DNA from: Ideonella oryzae | GTDB taxonomy: Bacteria > Pseudomonadota > Gammaproteobacteria > Burkholderiales > Burkholderiaceae_C | Length of the DNA: 64,000 bases | Reading direction: 5' to 3' | NCBI RefSeq assembly: GCF_024055665.1 | Contig: NZ_JAMXMC010000007.1 | Span: 62,001 to 126,000, forward strand | Shown: in pieces, positions 46,655-55,772 of the stretch | Layout of the letters: every line of letters starts with the position of its first letter | How positions within the stretch are numbered: position 1 is the first letter of the stretch | Notes under the pieces: model-generated | Told to the model about the DNA's origin: nothing | The model's input: only the letters and a program-made list of their open reading frames with translations | Database searches by the model: none | Position numbers and translations under genes: made by a program

Positions 46655-46702
46655 GGAAGCGCGTTTTGATTCGTTCCTCGCTGCAGGCGGGCTTCCTAGC
46701 AT
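46655..46702 (+). promoter_or_regulatory. CysB-type activator site and promoter of sbp
   Basis: The block 46655-46678 contains GCGCGTTTTGATTCGTTCCT, repeated with 23 identical bases at 49001-49023 upstream of cysT. In both places a weak -35 (TTCCTC here, 46674-46679) is followed after exactly 17 bp by the -10 TAGCAT (46697-46702). A shared block just upstream of and overlapping a poor -35 is how CysB-activated promoters are built, and cysB is in the window. Confidence 0.68.
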
Positions 46703-46745
46703 GGGACACATCCCATCTGCCGCACCGCGGCCTCAAAGGAAGCCC

Positions 46746-47771
46746 ATGCCGTCCCGCCGTACCGCCCTGTCCCGCCTGAGCCATCTGGCGCTGGCCGCCA
46801 CCCTGGCCGCCACCGCCCTGCCCAGCTTCGCCAAGGACGTCACGCTGCTCAACGTGTCCTACGACCCGACGCGCGAGCTCTACCAGGACTACAACAAGGC
46901 CTTCGCCGCCTACTGGAAGGGCAAGACCGGCGACGTGGTGACGGTCAAGCAGTCGCACGGCGGCTCGGGCAAGCAGGCCCGCTCGGTCATCGACGGCCTG
47001 GAGGCCGATGTGGTGACCCTGGCGCTGGGCTATGACATCGACGAGCTGCATGGCGTGGCCAAGCTGATCCCGGCCGACTGGCAGAAGCGCCTGCCGCACA
47101 ACAGCTCGCCCTACACCTCGACCATCGTGTTCCTGGTGCGCAAGGGCAACCCCAAGGGCATCAAGGACTGGGACGACCTGACCAAGCCAGGCGTGAGCAT
47201 CATCACCCCCAACCCCAAGACCTCCGGCGGTGCACGCTGGAACTACCTGGCGGCCTGGGGCTATGCGCTGAAGAAGCCCGGCGGCAGCGAGGCCAAGGCC
47301 AAGGACTTCGTCGCGGCCCTGTACAAGAACGTGCCGGTGCTGGATTCGGGCGCCCGCGGCTCGACCACCACCTTCGTCGAGCGCGGCATCGGCGACGTGC
47401 TGATCGCCTGGGAGAACGAGGCCTTCCTGGCCGTCAAGGAACTGGGCCCGGACAAGTTCCAGATCGTCGTGCCCTCGGTCAGCATCCTGGCCGAGCCGCC
47501 GGTCGCGGTGGTGGACAAGGTGGTGGACAAGCACGGCACCCGGGCCGTGGCCCAGGCCTACCTGGAGTACCTGTACTCGCCCGAAGGCCAGAAGATCGCC
47601 GGCGAGAACTACTACCGCCCGGTGGACCCGAAGGTGGCCGCCCAGTTCGACAAGCTCTTTCCCAAGCTCAAGCTCTTCACCATCGACGACACCTTCGGCG
47701 GCTGGGCCAAGGCCCAGTCCACCCACTTCAACGACGGCGGCGTCTTCGACGCGATCTACGCGAAGAAGTGA
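46746..47771 (+). CDS. sbp: Sulfate ABC transporter substrate-binding protein
   Basis: A 341-aa periplasmic sulfate-binding protein. The signal peptide is [20 protein letters not shown]. The mature start [24 protein letters not shown] and the later [49 protein letters not shown] and INYYRP-like ENYYRPVDP are diagnostic of Sbp/CysP. Length is normal. ATG 46746 gives the signal peptide; upstream in-frame codons lie in the promoter. It feeds CysTWA, encoded 1.3 kb downstream and separated by an opposite-strand gpx-gst pair. Confidence 0.95.
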   Translation: MPSRRTALSRLSHLALAATLAATALPSFAKDVTLLNVSYDPTRELYQDYNKAFAAYWKGKTGDVVTVKQSHGGSGKQARSVIDGLEADVVTLALGYDIDELHGVAKLIPADWQKRLPHNSSPYTSTIVFLVRKGNPKGIKDWDDLTKPGVSIITPNPKTSGGARWNYLAAWGYALKKPGGSEAKAKDFVAALYKNVPVLDSGARGSTTTFVERGIGDVLIAWENEAFLAVKELGPDKFQIVVPSVSILAEPPVAVVDKVVDKHGTRAVAQAYLEYLYSPEGQKIAGENYYRPVDPKVAAQFDKLFPKLKLFTIDDTFGGWAKAQSTHFNDGGVFDAIYAKK

Positions 47772-47780
47772 GCCAATGCT

Positions 47781-48269
47781 TCAGGGGCGGGGCAACGCCG
47801 CCTCGATGTCCGCGGCCAGGCCTTCGGGCTTGTCCAGCGGGGCATAGCGGCGCAGCACCCGCCCGTCCGGGCCGACCAGGAACTTGGTGAAGTTCCACTT
47901 GATGCCCTCGGTGCCCAAGAGCCCGGGGGCTTCGTGCTTGAGCCAGCGGTACAGCGGATGCGTATCGGCCCCATTCACCGCGATTTTGCCGAACATCGGG
48001 AAGCTGACCTCGTAGCGCAGGCTGCAGAACTGGCGGATCTCCTGGGCATCGCCCGGCTCCTGGTGGCCGAACTGGTCGCAGGGAAAGCCCAGCACCGCAA
48101 AGCCCTGGGGCCCGAAGCGGCGCTGCAAGGCCTCCAGCCCTTCGTACTGGGGCGTGAAGCCGCATTGGCTGGCCACATTGACCACCAGCAGGGCCTGGCC
48201 CGCGTGGTCGCGCAGGTTGGCGGCCTGACCGTCCAGCGTGGTCAGCGGGATGTCCGGCAGCGCGCTCAT
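47781..48269 (-). CDS. Glutathione peroxidase (Cys type)
   Basis: A 162-aa thiol peroxidase of the GPx family. The catalytic residue is C36 in VNVASQCGFTPQY rather than selenocysteine. The family motifs LGFPCDQFGHQEPG and WNFTKFLVG, supplying Gln, Trp and Asn, are present. Such cysteine GPxs usually use thioredoxin. Its ATG overlaps the stop of the gst gene (ATGA), and its stop is 9 bp from that of sbp (convergent). Confidence 0.92.
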   Translation of the reverse strand: MSALPDIPLTTLDGQAANLRDHAGQALLVVNVASQCGFTPQYEGLEALQRRFGPQGFAVLGFPCDQFGHQEPGDAQEIRQFCSLRYEVSFPMFGKIAVNGADTHPLYRWLKHEAPGLLGTEGIKWNFTKFLVGPDGRVLRRYAPLDKPEGLAADIEAALPRP

Positions 48270-48916
48270 GCGGACGCCTCCACCAGGGCCTGCAGCTGGG
48301 CCCGGGCCTGCTGCACCGCCGGCCGCGCGCGCATGCGCTCGCGGTGTTCCAGCAGCCAGGGGAAGGCGGCGGTGTCCACGCCATCGCCCTCCAACCATTC
48401 GCCGATCGTGTAGAGATAGGGGTCGGCCACGGTGCACTGGCTGCCGAACACCCAGGGGCCTTGCCACCAGTCGCGGCCGATCAGCGTGAAGGCCTCGTGC
48501 ATGTTGGGGCCGACCTTGGCCTTCATCGGCTCCAAGCTTGCCGGATCGTCGGACCAGCGCGCGCCGCGGAACTTGTGCGCATGGGCCACATGCACCGTGC
48601 TGGCCAGATAGCTGTTGAAGGCCTGCAGGCGGGCCCAGGCGAAGGCATCGTCCACCGGCCCCAGCCGGGCCTCGGGAAAGGCCTGGGCGACGAAGGCCAG
48701 CAGGGCCGGCGTTTCCACCAGGGGACCACGCTCGGTGACCAGGGCCGGCACGCGGCCCAGCGGGTTCAGGGCCAGAAAGGCCGGGCTGCGCTGCTGGCCA
48801 CCGGCAAAGTCCACCCGCCGCAGCTGGACGGGCGCCTGCGCCTCGCACAGCGCGATGTGGGTGGCCTGGGCGCAGGTGCCCGGCGCCAGGTAGAGGGTCC
48901 AGTGGCGGGGATCCAT
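48266..48916 (-). CDS. Glutathione S-transferase
   Basis: A 216-aa GST. The thioredoxin-like N-domain begins WTLYLAPGTCAQATHIALCEA, close to beta-class GSTs with an active-site Cys in GTCAQ. It continues with NPLGRVPALVTERGPLVETPALLAFVA (cis-Pro and the ES-like ETPA). The helical C-domain ends with TVADPYLYTIGEWLEGDG. ATG 48916 is used; ATG 48937 is possible. It is coupled to gpx and divergent from cysT, so the CysB-type site at 49001 lies between them. Confidence 0.9.
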   Translation of the reverse strand: MDPRHWTLYLAPGTCAQATHIALCEAQAPVQLRRVDFAGGQQRSPAFLALNPLGRVPALVTERGPLVETPALLAFVAQAFPEARLGPVDDAFAWARLQAFNSYLASTVHVAHAHKFRGARWSDDPASLEPMKAKVGPNMHEAFTLIGRDWWQGPWVFGSQCTVADPYLYTIGEWLEGDGVDTAAFPWLLEHRERMRARPAVQQARAQLQALVEASA

Positions 48917-49000
48917 GGTCGTTCCTCGGTCGGTCATGACAGGCCGGCGATTGTGGGGCGGATCACGCCGCCCTGCACCAGACAACGTCTTTCGCATATC

Positions 49001-49047
49001 GAAGCGCGTTTTGATTCGTTCCTTGTCATCAGGGGGCTGCCTAGCAT
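49001..49047 (+). promoter_or_regulatory. CysB-type activator site and promoter of cysTWA
   Basis: A 23-bp block (49001-49023) is identical to one upstream of sbp. The -35 TTCCTT (49019-49024) and -10 TAGCAT (49042-49047) are 17 bp apart. Both copies also have a GCATA-type element shortly upstream. It lies 57 bp before cysT and 85 bp before gst on the other strand. Confidence 0.68.
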
Positions 49048-49103
49048 CTGTTCACGCATGTACTTCCACGCAGACCGCATGAGCGGCCCACGCCCACCCC
49101 ACC

Positions 49104-50009
49104 ATGAACGCCGCCACACCGCCCCTTGACGCCGCCCTGGCCCCATCCGGGCCCCGGCCACGCCGGTCGCCCCAGGGGCTGCTGTCCCGGCTGCTGCTGC
49201 GCCAGCGCAGCGTGCTGCCCGGCTTCGACCTGTCGCTGGGCCTGACGCTGTTCTACCTGGGCCTGATCGTGCTGCTGCCGCTCAGCGCGGTCTTCCTCAA
49301 GACCTTCACCCTCAGCGCGGACGCCTTCTGGGCCGCCGTGGCCTCGCCACGGGTGCTGGCCTCCTACCGGCTGACCTTTGGCGCCTCGCTGGCCGCCGCC
49401 CTGCTCAATGCCGCGGCGGGTCTGCTGGTGGCCTGGGTGCTGGTGCGCTACCGCTTTCCCTTCCAGCGGGTGATCGACGCCCTGGTGGACCTGCCTTTCG
49501 CGCTGCCCACCGCGGTGGCCGGCATCGCGCTGACCGCGCTGTACGCGCCCAACGGCTGGATCGGGCAGTGGCTGCCGTTCCAGGTGGCGTTCACGCCCAC
49601 CGGCGTCTTCGTGGCCATGACCTTCATCGGCCTGCCTTTCGTGGTGCGCACGGTGCAGCCGGTGCTGGAGGACCTCTCGCGCGAACTGGAGGAGGCCGCC
49701 GCCACGCTGGGCGCCACGCGCGGCCAGACCTTTGTGCACGTGATCCTGCCCACGCTGGCGCCGGCCCTGCTGACCGGCTTCGCCCTGGCCTTCGCCCGCG
49801 CTCTGGGCGAGTACGGCTCGATCATCTTCATCGCCGGCAACATGCCGATGGTCTCGGAGATCACGCCGCTCTTGATCATCACCAAGCTCGAGCAATACGA
49901 CTACGCCGGCGCCACCGCCATCGCGGTGGTGATGCTGGTCACCGCCTTCGCGCTGCTGCTGCTGATCAACCTCATCCAGGCCTGGTCGCGTCGGCGCCAG
50001 GGCCGCTGA
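49104..50009 (+). CDS. cysT: Sulfate ABC transporter permease CysT
   Basis: A 301-aa inner-membrane permease with six core helices. An N-terminal Pro/Arg-rich extension of about 35 residues precedes the first helix (LGLTLFYLGLIVLLPLSAVF). The EAA loop is ELEEAAATLGATRGQTFVHVILPTLAPALLTG. ALGEYGSIIFIAGNMP is the sulfate/molybdate permease signature. It pairs with CysW, 18 bp downstream, to import sulfate or thiosulfate delivered by Sbp. Confidence 0.95.
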   Translation: MNAATPPLDAALAPSGPRPRRSPQGLLSRLLLRQRSVLPGFDLSLGLTLFYLGLIVLLPLSAVFLKTFTLSADAFWAAVASPRVLASYRLTFGASLAAALLNAAAGLLVAWVLVRYRFPFQRVIDALVDLPFALPTAVAGIALTALYAPNGWIGQWLPFQVAFTPTGVFVAMTFIGLPFVVRTVQPVLEDLSRELEEAAATLGATRGQTFVHVILPTLAPALLTGFALAFARALGEYGSIIFIAGNMPMVSEITPLLIITKLEQYDYAGATAIAVVMLVTAFALLLLINLIQAWSRRRQGR

Positions 50010-50027
50010 GCCAGGAGTCTCCCCGCC

Positions 50028-50927
50028 ATGTCTTCCCCCCTCACCGCCCTGCCCGCCCGTTCGGCCTTGCAGGCCACGGCCGAGCCGGCCTGGGTCCGGC
50101 TCACGCTGATCACGCTGGCCCTGGCCTTCCTGTCGCTGTTCCTCTTCGTGCCCCTGGTGGCCGTCTTCGTCGAGGCCTTCAAGAAGGGCTGGGACGTGTA
50201 CATCGCGGCCATCGTCGAGCCCGACGCACTCTCGGCGGTCAAGCTCACCTTGATCGCCGCAGGCATCTCGGTGCCGCTGAACCTGGTGTTCGGTGTCTGC
50301 GCCGCCTGGGCCATCGCCAAGTTCGACTTCCGCGGCAAGAACCTGCTGCTCACCCTGATCGACCTGCCCTTCTCGGTCAGCCCGGTCATCGCCGGCCTGA
50401 TCTATGTGCTGGTGTTCGGCCTGCAGGGCTGGTGGGGCGAATGGCTGCGCGACCAGGACCTGAAGATCATCTTCGCAGTGCCTGGCATCGTGCTGGCCAC
50501 CGTGTTCGTGACCTTTCCCTTCGTCGCCCGCGAACTGATCCCGCTGATGCAGGCCCAGGGCAGCGAGCAGGAGGAGGCCGCCCGCGTGCTGGGCGCCAAT
50601 GGCCGGCAGATCTTCTGGAAGGTGACCCTGCCCAATGTGAAGTGGGCCCTGCTGTACGGGGTGATCCTGTGCAATGCGCGGGCCATGGGCGAGTTCGGTG
50701 CGGTGTCGGTGGTCTCCGGCCACATCCGCGGCAGCACCAACACCCTGCCGCTGCACATCGAGATTCTCTACAACGAATACCAGTTCGCCGCCGCCTTCGC
50801 GGTGGCCTCGCTGCTGGCCGGTCTGGCCCTGGTGACCCTGGTGCTGAAGTACCTGGTGGAGCAGCGCGTCAAGCACACCCTGTCGTCCCATGGCGCGGAC
50901 GACGTCGCTGAAGGAGCCCCCGCATGA
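50028..50927 (+). CDS. cysW: Sulfate ABC transporter permease CysW
   Basis: A 299-aa partner permease. The EAA loop is [32 protein letters not shown], and the signature [35 protein letters not shown] is CysW-specific. Six helices are visible. Its stop overlaps the cysA start by four bases (ATGA), so the ATPase is translationally coupled. Confidence 0.95.
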   Translation: MSSPLTALPARSALQATAEPAWVRLTLITLALAFLSLFLFVPLVAVFVEAFKKGWDVYIAAIVEPDALSAVKLTLIAAGISVPLNLVFGVCAAWAIAKFDFRGKNLLLTLIDLPFSVSPVIAGLIYVLVFGLQGWWGEWLRDQDLKIIFAVPGIVLATVFVTFPFVARELIPLMQAQGSEQEEAARVLGANGRQIFWKVTLPNVKWALLYGVILCNARAMGEFGAVSVVSGHIRGSTNTLPLHIEILYNEYQFAAAFAVASLLAGLALVTLVLKYLVEQRVKHTLSSHGADDVAEGAPA

Positions 50928-51940
50928 GCATCGAAGTCCGCCACCTGGTCAAGCGCTTCGGCCCGCTGACCGTCTGCGACCACCTGAACCTGGACATCCC
51001 CTCCGGGGAGCTGGTGGCGCTGCTGGGCCCCTCGGGCTCGGGCAAGACCACGCTGCTGCGCATGATCGCCGGGCTGGAGCAGCCCGACGAGGGCAGCGTG
51101 TTGTTCCACGGCGAGGACGCCACCGAGGTCTCGGTGCGCGAGCGCAACGTGGGCTTCGTGTTCCAGCACTACGCCCTGTTCGGCCACATGACCGTGGCCG
51201 ACAACATTGCCTTCGGCCTGCGGGTGCGCCCGCGTGCCAGCCGCCCGTCCGAGGCGGCGATCCGCGAGAAGGTCAAGGAGCTGCTGCACCTGGTGCAGCT
51301 GGACACCCTGGCCGGCCGCTTCCCGCACCAGCTCTCCGGCGGGCAGCGCCAGCGCGTGGCCCTGGCCCGTGCGCTGGCGGTGGAGCCCAAGGTGCTGCTG
51401 CTGGACGAGCCCTTCGGCGCGCTGGACGCCAAGGTGCGCAAGGAGCTGCGCCGCTGGCTGCGCCGGCTGCACGACGAGATGCACGTGACCAGCGTCTTCG
51501 TCACCCACGACCAGGAGGAAGCCATGGAGGTGGCCGACCGCATCGTCGTGATGAACCAGGGCCGCATCGAGCAGGAGGGCTCGCCCGACGAGGTCTACGA
51601 CCAGCCGGCCACGCCCTTCGTGCTGAAGTTCCTGGGCGACGTGAACCTCTTCCACCGCCGCACCGAAGCCGGCGAGGCGGTGAGCTATGTGCGGCCACAC
51701 GAGCTGGACATCGTCGCGCAACCGCAGGCCGACACCTGGTCGGTGACGCTGTCGCAGACCCTCACCGTGGGGCCCAACACCCGCATCGAGTTCCTGCGCG
51801 AGGAGGACGGCAGCCTGGTGGACGTGGAGCTCTCCCGCGAGGCCTGGCGCGGCCTGCAGCGCGAGCTGGGCCTGGCCCCGGGCAGCCGGGTGCACCTGAA
51901 GCCGCGGCGGATCACCCGTTTCGGTCAGGTCGGGGTTTGA
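50924..51940 (+). CDS. cysA: Sulfate ABC transporter ATP-binding protein CysA
   Basis: A 338-aa ATPase. Walker A is GPSGSGKTT near residue 37, the Q-loop is [22 protein letters not shown], the ABC signature is [15 protein letters not shown], and Walker B is [12 protein letters not shown] with the switch His in [12 protein letters not shown]-terminal regulatory TOBE-like domain from about 240 ([11 protein letters not shown]) completes the CysA pattern. It energises CysTW. It is the last gene of the cysTWA operon. Confidence 0.95.
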   Translation: MSIEVRHLVKRFGPLTVCDHLNLDIPSGELVALLGPSGSGKTTLLRMIAGLEQPDEGSVLFHGEDATEVSVRERNVGFVFQHYALFGHMTVADNIAFGLRVRPRASRPSEAAIREKVKELLHLVQLDTLAGRFPHQLSGGQRQRVALARALAVEPKVLLLDEPFGALDAKVRKELRRWLRRLHDEMHVTSVFVTHDQEEAMEVADRIVVMNQGRIEQEGSPDEVYDQPATPFVLKFLGDVNLFHRRTEAGEAVSYVRPHELDIVAQPQADTWSVTLSQTLTVGPNTRIEFLREEDGSLVDVELSREAWRGLQRELGLAPGSRVHLKPRRITRFGQVGV

Positions 51941-52002
51941 GCCGCGCGGCCTGACGAGGCCCTATAGCCCCCTATAGGTCAGATACGTCTCGTGACAAGA
52001 AC

Positions 52003-52016
52003 TTGACTTATCTCAA
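52003..52016. promoter_or_regulatory. FNR-like half-site pair upstream of the hybrid kinase
   Basis: TTGACTTATCTCAA keeps the TTGA-N6-TCAA core of the FNR/CRP family, with two mismatches to TTGAT-N4-ATCAA. It lies 106 bp before the kinase start in an AT-richer patch. Two CTATAG hexamers with a 4-bp spacer occur just upstream (51962-51977). The 181-bp gap shows nothing else. Confidence 0.3.
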
Positions 52017-52121
52017 ATGACGCCGGGACGGCGGCCTCAGGACATTCCCCTGGGCCACCCTGGGCAGGTACATTGAAATCTGTCGGCCCGCATCGACGTG
52101 GATGCGCAGGCCGGCTTCTTC

Positions 52122-54491
52122 ATGTCCGCGCAGTTGTCCCTTCCTTCCGCCTGCCCCTGTCCGACACCGGCACCGGCCCCCACCGAGGCCGTGCTGCCCG
52201 ATGACGCCTGCATTGCCAAGGACTCGCAAGGCCGGATCGAGCGCTGGAGCCCTGCCGCCGAAGCCCTGTTCGGCTATGCCGAGCATGAGGCCCTGGGGCA
52301 GGGCGCGGAGTTGCTGCTGCCGGAATCGCATCGGCACGAGTCCCTCTGGATTGCCCACCGGCTGGCGCAGGGCGAAAACATCCTCCATCTCTACACCCGG
52401 CGACGGCACAAGTCCGGCCATCTGCTGCCGGTCAGCCTGACGGCCCGGGCCCGACGCACCGCCGACGGACAGTTGGCGGGCATCGACAAGCGCTACCGCC
52501 GCCTGGGTGACGAGTGCGCCATCGTGCGGCAGCTGACCCTGGAGGCCAGCGACTTCGCCCGCCTGTTCGCCCGCACGCCGATGCCCATGTGCATCACCCG
52601 CATGACCGACGGCACGGTGCTGGCCATCAACACCAGCTTCCAGAGCTTCATGGCGCGGGAGGAAAGCGCGCTGCTGGGCCGCCGCACCCTGGAACTGGGC
52701 CTGTGGCGGTCGGCCGGCGAGCGCAGTGCGCTGCTGGAGCGGCTGCACCGGGAGGGCCGCGTGCACAACGCCCCGCTGGTCGTGACGCTGGGACGCGAGG
52801 GCGGGCCACAAGACGCACGCGAGGTGCTGGCCAACATCGAACCGGTGACGCTGGGCGGGCAGCCCTGCCTGTATGTGCTGCTCAACGACATCTCGGGTTG
52901 GCGCCAGGCCGAACGCCAGCTGCTGCGTCGCGACCAGGAGTTTGCCGACCTGGTCAACAACGCCAGCGACGCCATCGTCAGCATCGATGCGCACCAGCGG
53001 ATCTGCCTGTTCAACCGCGCCGCCGAACAGATGTTCCAGGTGAACGCCGAGGAAGCCCTGGGGCAGACGCTGGACCGCTTCATCCCGGGTGAGTGGCGCA
53101 ACCGCCATGCCGCCCTGGTGCAGCAGTTCATCGACAGCGGCGCAGAAGCCCGGCGCATGGGCAGCGGCCGGCTCATCCACGGCTGCCGTGCCGATGGCTC
53201 GGTGTTCCCCATCGAGGCCTCGATCTCCCGGGTGGGCCAGGGCGACAGCCTGCGCCTGACGGTGGTGGCCCGCGATGTCTCTCAGGCCAAGGCGGCCGAG
53301 CAGGATCACCTGGCGCGCATTGCCGCCGAATCGGCCAACCAGGCCAAGACGGCCTTTCTTTCCCGCATGAGCCATGAGCTGCGCACGCCGCTCAATGCCG
53401 TGCTGGGCTTCACCCAGCTGCTGCTGTCCGGCCGGCAGGATCCGCTCTCTTCGACCCAGGTCCGACAGGTGGAGCTGGTGCAACAGGCCGGCTGGCACCT
53501 GCTGGCCCTGATCAACGACGTGCTGGATCTCTCGCGCATCGAGAACGGCCAGCTGCGGGTGGAAGCCCGGGCCATCGACCCGGCCCACTGCCTGCAGGAG
53601 GCCCTGGCCTTGGCCGCGCCCCAGGCCCAGGCCAGCGGCATCGGACTGGAAGGCCCGCCGCCGGACGCGAACCTGCCCGTGATCCTGGCCGATCCGCTGC
53701 GGCTGCGCCAGGTGCTGCTGAACCTGCTGAGCAATGCCATCAAGTACAACCGCCCCCACGGGGAGGTGAAGCTGCAGGCCCGGCGCCTGGACGACGGGCG
53801 ACTGCAGGTGCAGGTCTGCGACAACGGCCTGGGGCTGACGGCCGATCAGCTGCAGCACCTGTACGAGCCGTTCAACCGCCTGGGCCGCGAGCGCTCGCAC
53901 ACCGAAGGCACGGGCATCGGCCTGGTGCTCTCGCGCGAGCTGATGCGCCTGATGGGCGGCGAGTTGCAGCTGCACAGCGCGCCCGGCCAGGGCACGCGCG
54001 TGGACCTGTGGCTGCCCACCGCGCCCGAGGGCACGCCGCCGGCCCCCCCGGCCGCGGCCCCCGCCCCCGACGCTGCCGCCGGCACCACCGCCGACGCCGA
54101 CTGGGGTGGCCGAGTGCTCTACATCGAAGACAACCCGGTGAACCAGCTGCTGATGCAGCAGCTGCTGGCGCGCTGCCCCACCGTCTCGCTGCAGTGCGTG
54201 GACACCGGCACGGCCGGCCTGCAGGCGGTGGCGGAACAGAACCCCGACCTGGTGCTGCTGGACATGCAGCTGCCCGACATGAGCGGGCTGGAATGGCTGC
54301 AACGCCAGGCCCCGGCGATTGCCGAGGGGCGGCTGCGGGTGATCGCCGTGTCGGCCAGCGCCATGTCCGGCGATGTGGCGGCCGCCCGGGCCGGCGGGGC
54401 GGTGGACTACTGGACCAAGCCGCTGCGCCTGGACCAGGTGGTGCACGATCTGGCGGGCTGGCTGCGCGAACCGGCGGGCCCGGCGAACTGA
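52122..54491 (+). CDS. Hybrid sensor histidine kinase with PAS domains
   Basis: A 789-aa soluble hybrid kinase. Three PAS-like units lie at about 25-140, 150-270 (LFARTPMPMCITRMTDGTVLAINTSF) and 280-400 (DLVNNASDAIVSIDAHQRICLFNRAAEQMF). HisKA has H418 in FLSRMSHELRTPLNAVLGF. HATPase is VLLNLLSNAIKYNRPHG and GTGIGLVLSRELMRLMGG. A Pro/Ala linker leads to a receiver with D714 (LVLLDMQLPDMSG). No membrane segment is seen, so it senses a cytoplasmic signal. ATG 52122 is chosen; GTG 52098 is an in-frame alternative. No output gene is adjacent. Confidence 0.9.
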   Translation: MSAQLSLPSACPCPTPAPAPTEAVLPDDACIAKDSQGRIERWSPAAEALFGYAEHEALGQGAELLLPESHRHESLWIAHRLAQGENILHLYTRRRHKSGHLLPVSLTARARRTADGQLAGIDKRYRRLGDECAIVRQLTLEASDFARLFARTPMPMCITRMTDGTVLAINTSFQSFMAREESALLGRRTLELGLWRSAGERSALLERLHREGRVHNAPLVVTLGREGGPQDAREVLANIEPVTLGGQPCLYVLLNDISGWRQAERQLLRRDQEFADLVNNASDAIVSIDAHQRICLFNRAAEQMFQVNAEEALGQTLDRFIPGEWRNRHAALVQQFIDSGAEARRMGSGRLIHGCRADGSVFPIEASISRVGQGDSLRLTVVARDVSQAKAAEQDHLARIAAESANQAKTAFLSRMSHELRTPLNAVLGFTQLLLSGRQDPLSSTQVRQVELVQQAGWHLLALINDVLDLSRIENGQLRVEARAIDPAHCLQEALALAAPQAQASGIGLEGPPPDANLPVILADPLRLRQVLLNLLSNAIKYNRPHGEVKLQARRLDDGRLQVQVCDNGLGLTADQLQHLYEPFNRLGRERSHTEGTGIGLVLSRELMRLMGGELQLHSAPGQGTRVDLWLPTAPEGTPPAPPAAAPAPDAAAGTTADADWGGRVLYIEDNPVNQLLMQQLLARCPTVSLQCVDTGTAGLQAVAEQNPDLVLLDMQLPDMSGLEWLQRQAPAIAEGRLRVIAVSASAMSGDVAAARAGGAVDYWTKPLRLDQVVHDLAGWLREPAGPAN

Positions 54492-54513
54492 GCATGCACC
54501 GCGTGGCGGCGCC

Positions 54514-55458
54514 TCACAGGGGCGCCGAGGGCGTGCCCACCGGCGCCGCCTGGGCCTGGCGCACCACGTCCGGCGCCAGATGGGGTGCAAAGGTCTGGAT
54601 GAACTCGTAGGCGTAGCTGCGCAGCAGGGCGCCACGCCGCAAGGCCACCGTGGTGGTGTTGACCTGAAAGAGGTGGCGGGCGTCCACCGAGCGCAGACCC
54701 GTGTCGCGCTCCTCGTCGAAGGCGATGGCCGCGATGATGCCCACCCCCAGGCCCAGGGCCACATAGGTCTTGATCACGTCCGCGTCCATGGCCGACAGCA
54801 CCACCTGCGGCTTCAGGCCGGCACGGGCAAAGGCATCGTCGATGCTGCCCCGGCCAGTCACGCCCGCATCGTAGGTGATGACCGGGAACTCGGCCAGCCG
54901 GTCCAGCGTGAGCGGCCCTTCCAGCAGGGCATGGCCCTGCGGCACGATGACCACGTGGGTCCAGCGGTAGCAGGGCAGGGCCACCAGTTCGGGCTGGTCC
55001 TCCAGCGTGTGGGTGGCGATGCCGATGTCGGCCACGCCCTCCAGCAGCATGCGGGCGATCTGGGCCGCCGAGCCCTGGTGCATCTGCAGCTGCACATTGG
55101 GATGGCCGTTGCAGAATTCATGCACCGCGCTGGGCAATGCATAGCGGGCCTGGGAATGGGTGGCGGCGATGCTCAGCATCCCGACCTCGCCATGGCGGAA
55201 GTCCTCACCCGCACGGTGCAGGTTCTCGGCGTCCAGCAGCAGGCGCTCCACCCAGGGCAGCACCCGCTCGCCCGCGGGCGTGAGGCCGGTCAGGCGCTTG
55301 CCCGAGCGCACGAAGATCTCCACCCCCAGCTCGTCCTCCAGCTCGCGGATCTGGCGACTGATGCCCGGCTGGGAGGTGTGCAAAGCCTCGGCCACCTCGG
55401 TCAGGTTGAAGCCTCGGCGTGCGGCCTCCCGCACGGATCTGAGTTGCTGAAAGTTCAT
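54514..55458 (-). CDS. cysB: CysB-type LysR regulator of sulfur assimilation
   Basis: A 314-aa LysR protein. Its N-terminus, MNFQQLRSVREAARRGFNLT followed by EVAEALHTSQPGISRQIREL, is the CysB/Cbl hallmark, and so are EIFVRSGKRLTGLTPAGE and the effector-domain segments IATHTLEDQPELVALPCYRW and ALGLGVGIIAAIAF. CysB activates sulfate uptake and reduction genes when sulfur is scarce, with N-acetylserine as inducer and sulfide as anti-inducer. The start at ATG 55458 gives the canonical N-terminus. It lies near cysTWA and is the probable activator of the repeated promoter blocks at 46655 and 49001. A related TTTTGAT element lies at 55505-55520, 47 bp upstream of its own start. Confidence 0.92.
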   Translation of the reverse strand: MNFQQLRSVREAARRGFNLTEVAEALHTSQPGISRQIRELEDELGVEIFVRSGKRLTGLTPAGERVLPWVERLLLDAENLHRAGEDFRHGEVGMLSIAATHSQARYALPSAVHEFCNGHPNVQLQMHQGSAAQIARMLLEGVADIGIATHTLEDQPELVALPCYRWTHVVIVPQGHALLEGPLTLDRLAEFPVITYDAGVTGRGSIDDAFARAGLKPQVVLSAMDADVIKTYVALGLGVGIIAAIAFDEERDTGLRSVDARHLFQVNTTTVALRRGALLRSYAYEFIQTFAPHLAPDVVRQAQAAPVGTPSAPL

Positions 55459-55772
55459 CGTGATGATCAGGTTGCCACTTGGCGCCTGCGGGTTCCTCGT
55501 TTTTCGCATTATCAAAACGGCGACATGAGAACCCAACCATTGAAAACGCGCTAGCTTCTGCCCGCAGGGCATAAGGGCGGGGTCCTCGTCCGGCGGGCTC
55601 GAGAACCCCAGGCTTCGTGCCATTCACGGCTACATTTCCCTCTGGCCGTCCCCGGCCCAGCAGTTCGAGCCACCTGGTCCGGCAGCGCAGCACGCCACAG
55701 CCGTTTGCCGATCGGGCCAAGCCGCCCTTGTTCAAGGGCGTCCACCGTTCATGAGTCAGGATGAGAAACGTG
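55459..55772. other. Intergenic region between cysB and the PKD lipoprotein gene
   Basis: About 314 bp with no credible gene. Near cysB it holds an element resembling the CysB-type blocks (CGCATTATCAAAACGG at 55505-55520) and, on the minus strand at 55541-55560, CAGAAGCTAGCGCGTTTTCA, which shares GAAGC and GCGTTTT with them. Near the lipoprotein gene is a strong dyad at 55723-55740. The remainder (about 55565-55720) shows nothing I can assign. Confidence 0.5.
55723..55740. promoter_or_regulatory. 18-bp palindrome before the PKD lipoprotein gene
   Basis: CGCCCTTG TT CAAGGGCG is a perfect inverted repeat with 8-bp arms ending 32 bp before the proposed start codon. It may be an operator or a hairpin in the 5' leader. 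No T-run follows, so a terminator is unlikely, and no second copy was noticed in the window. Confidence 0.4.
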
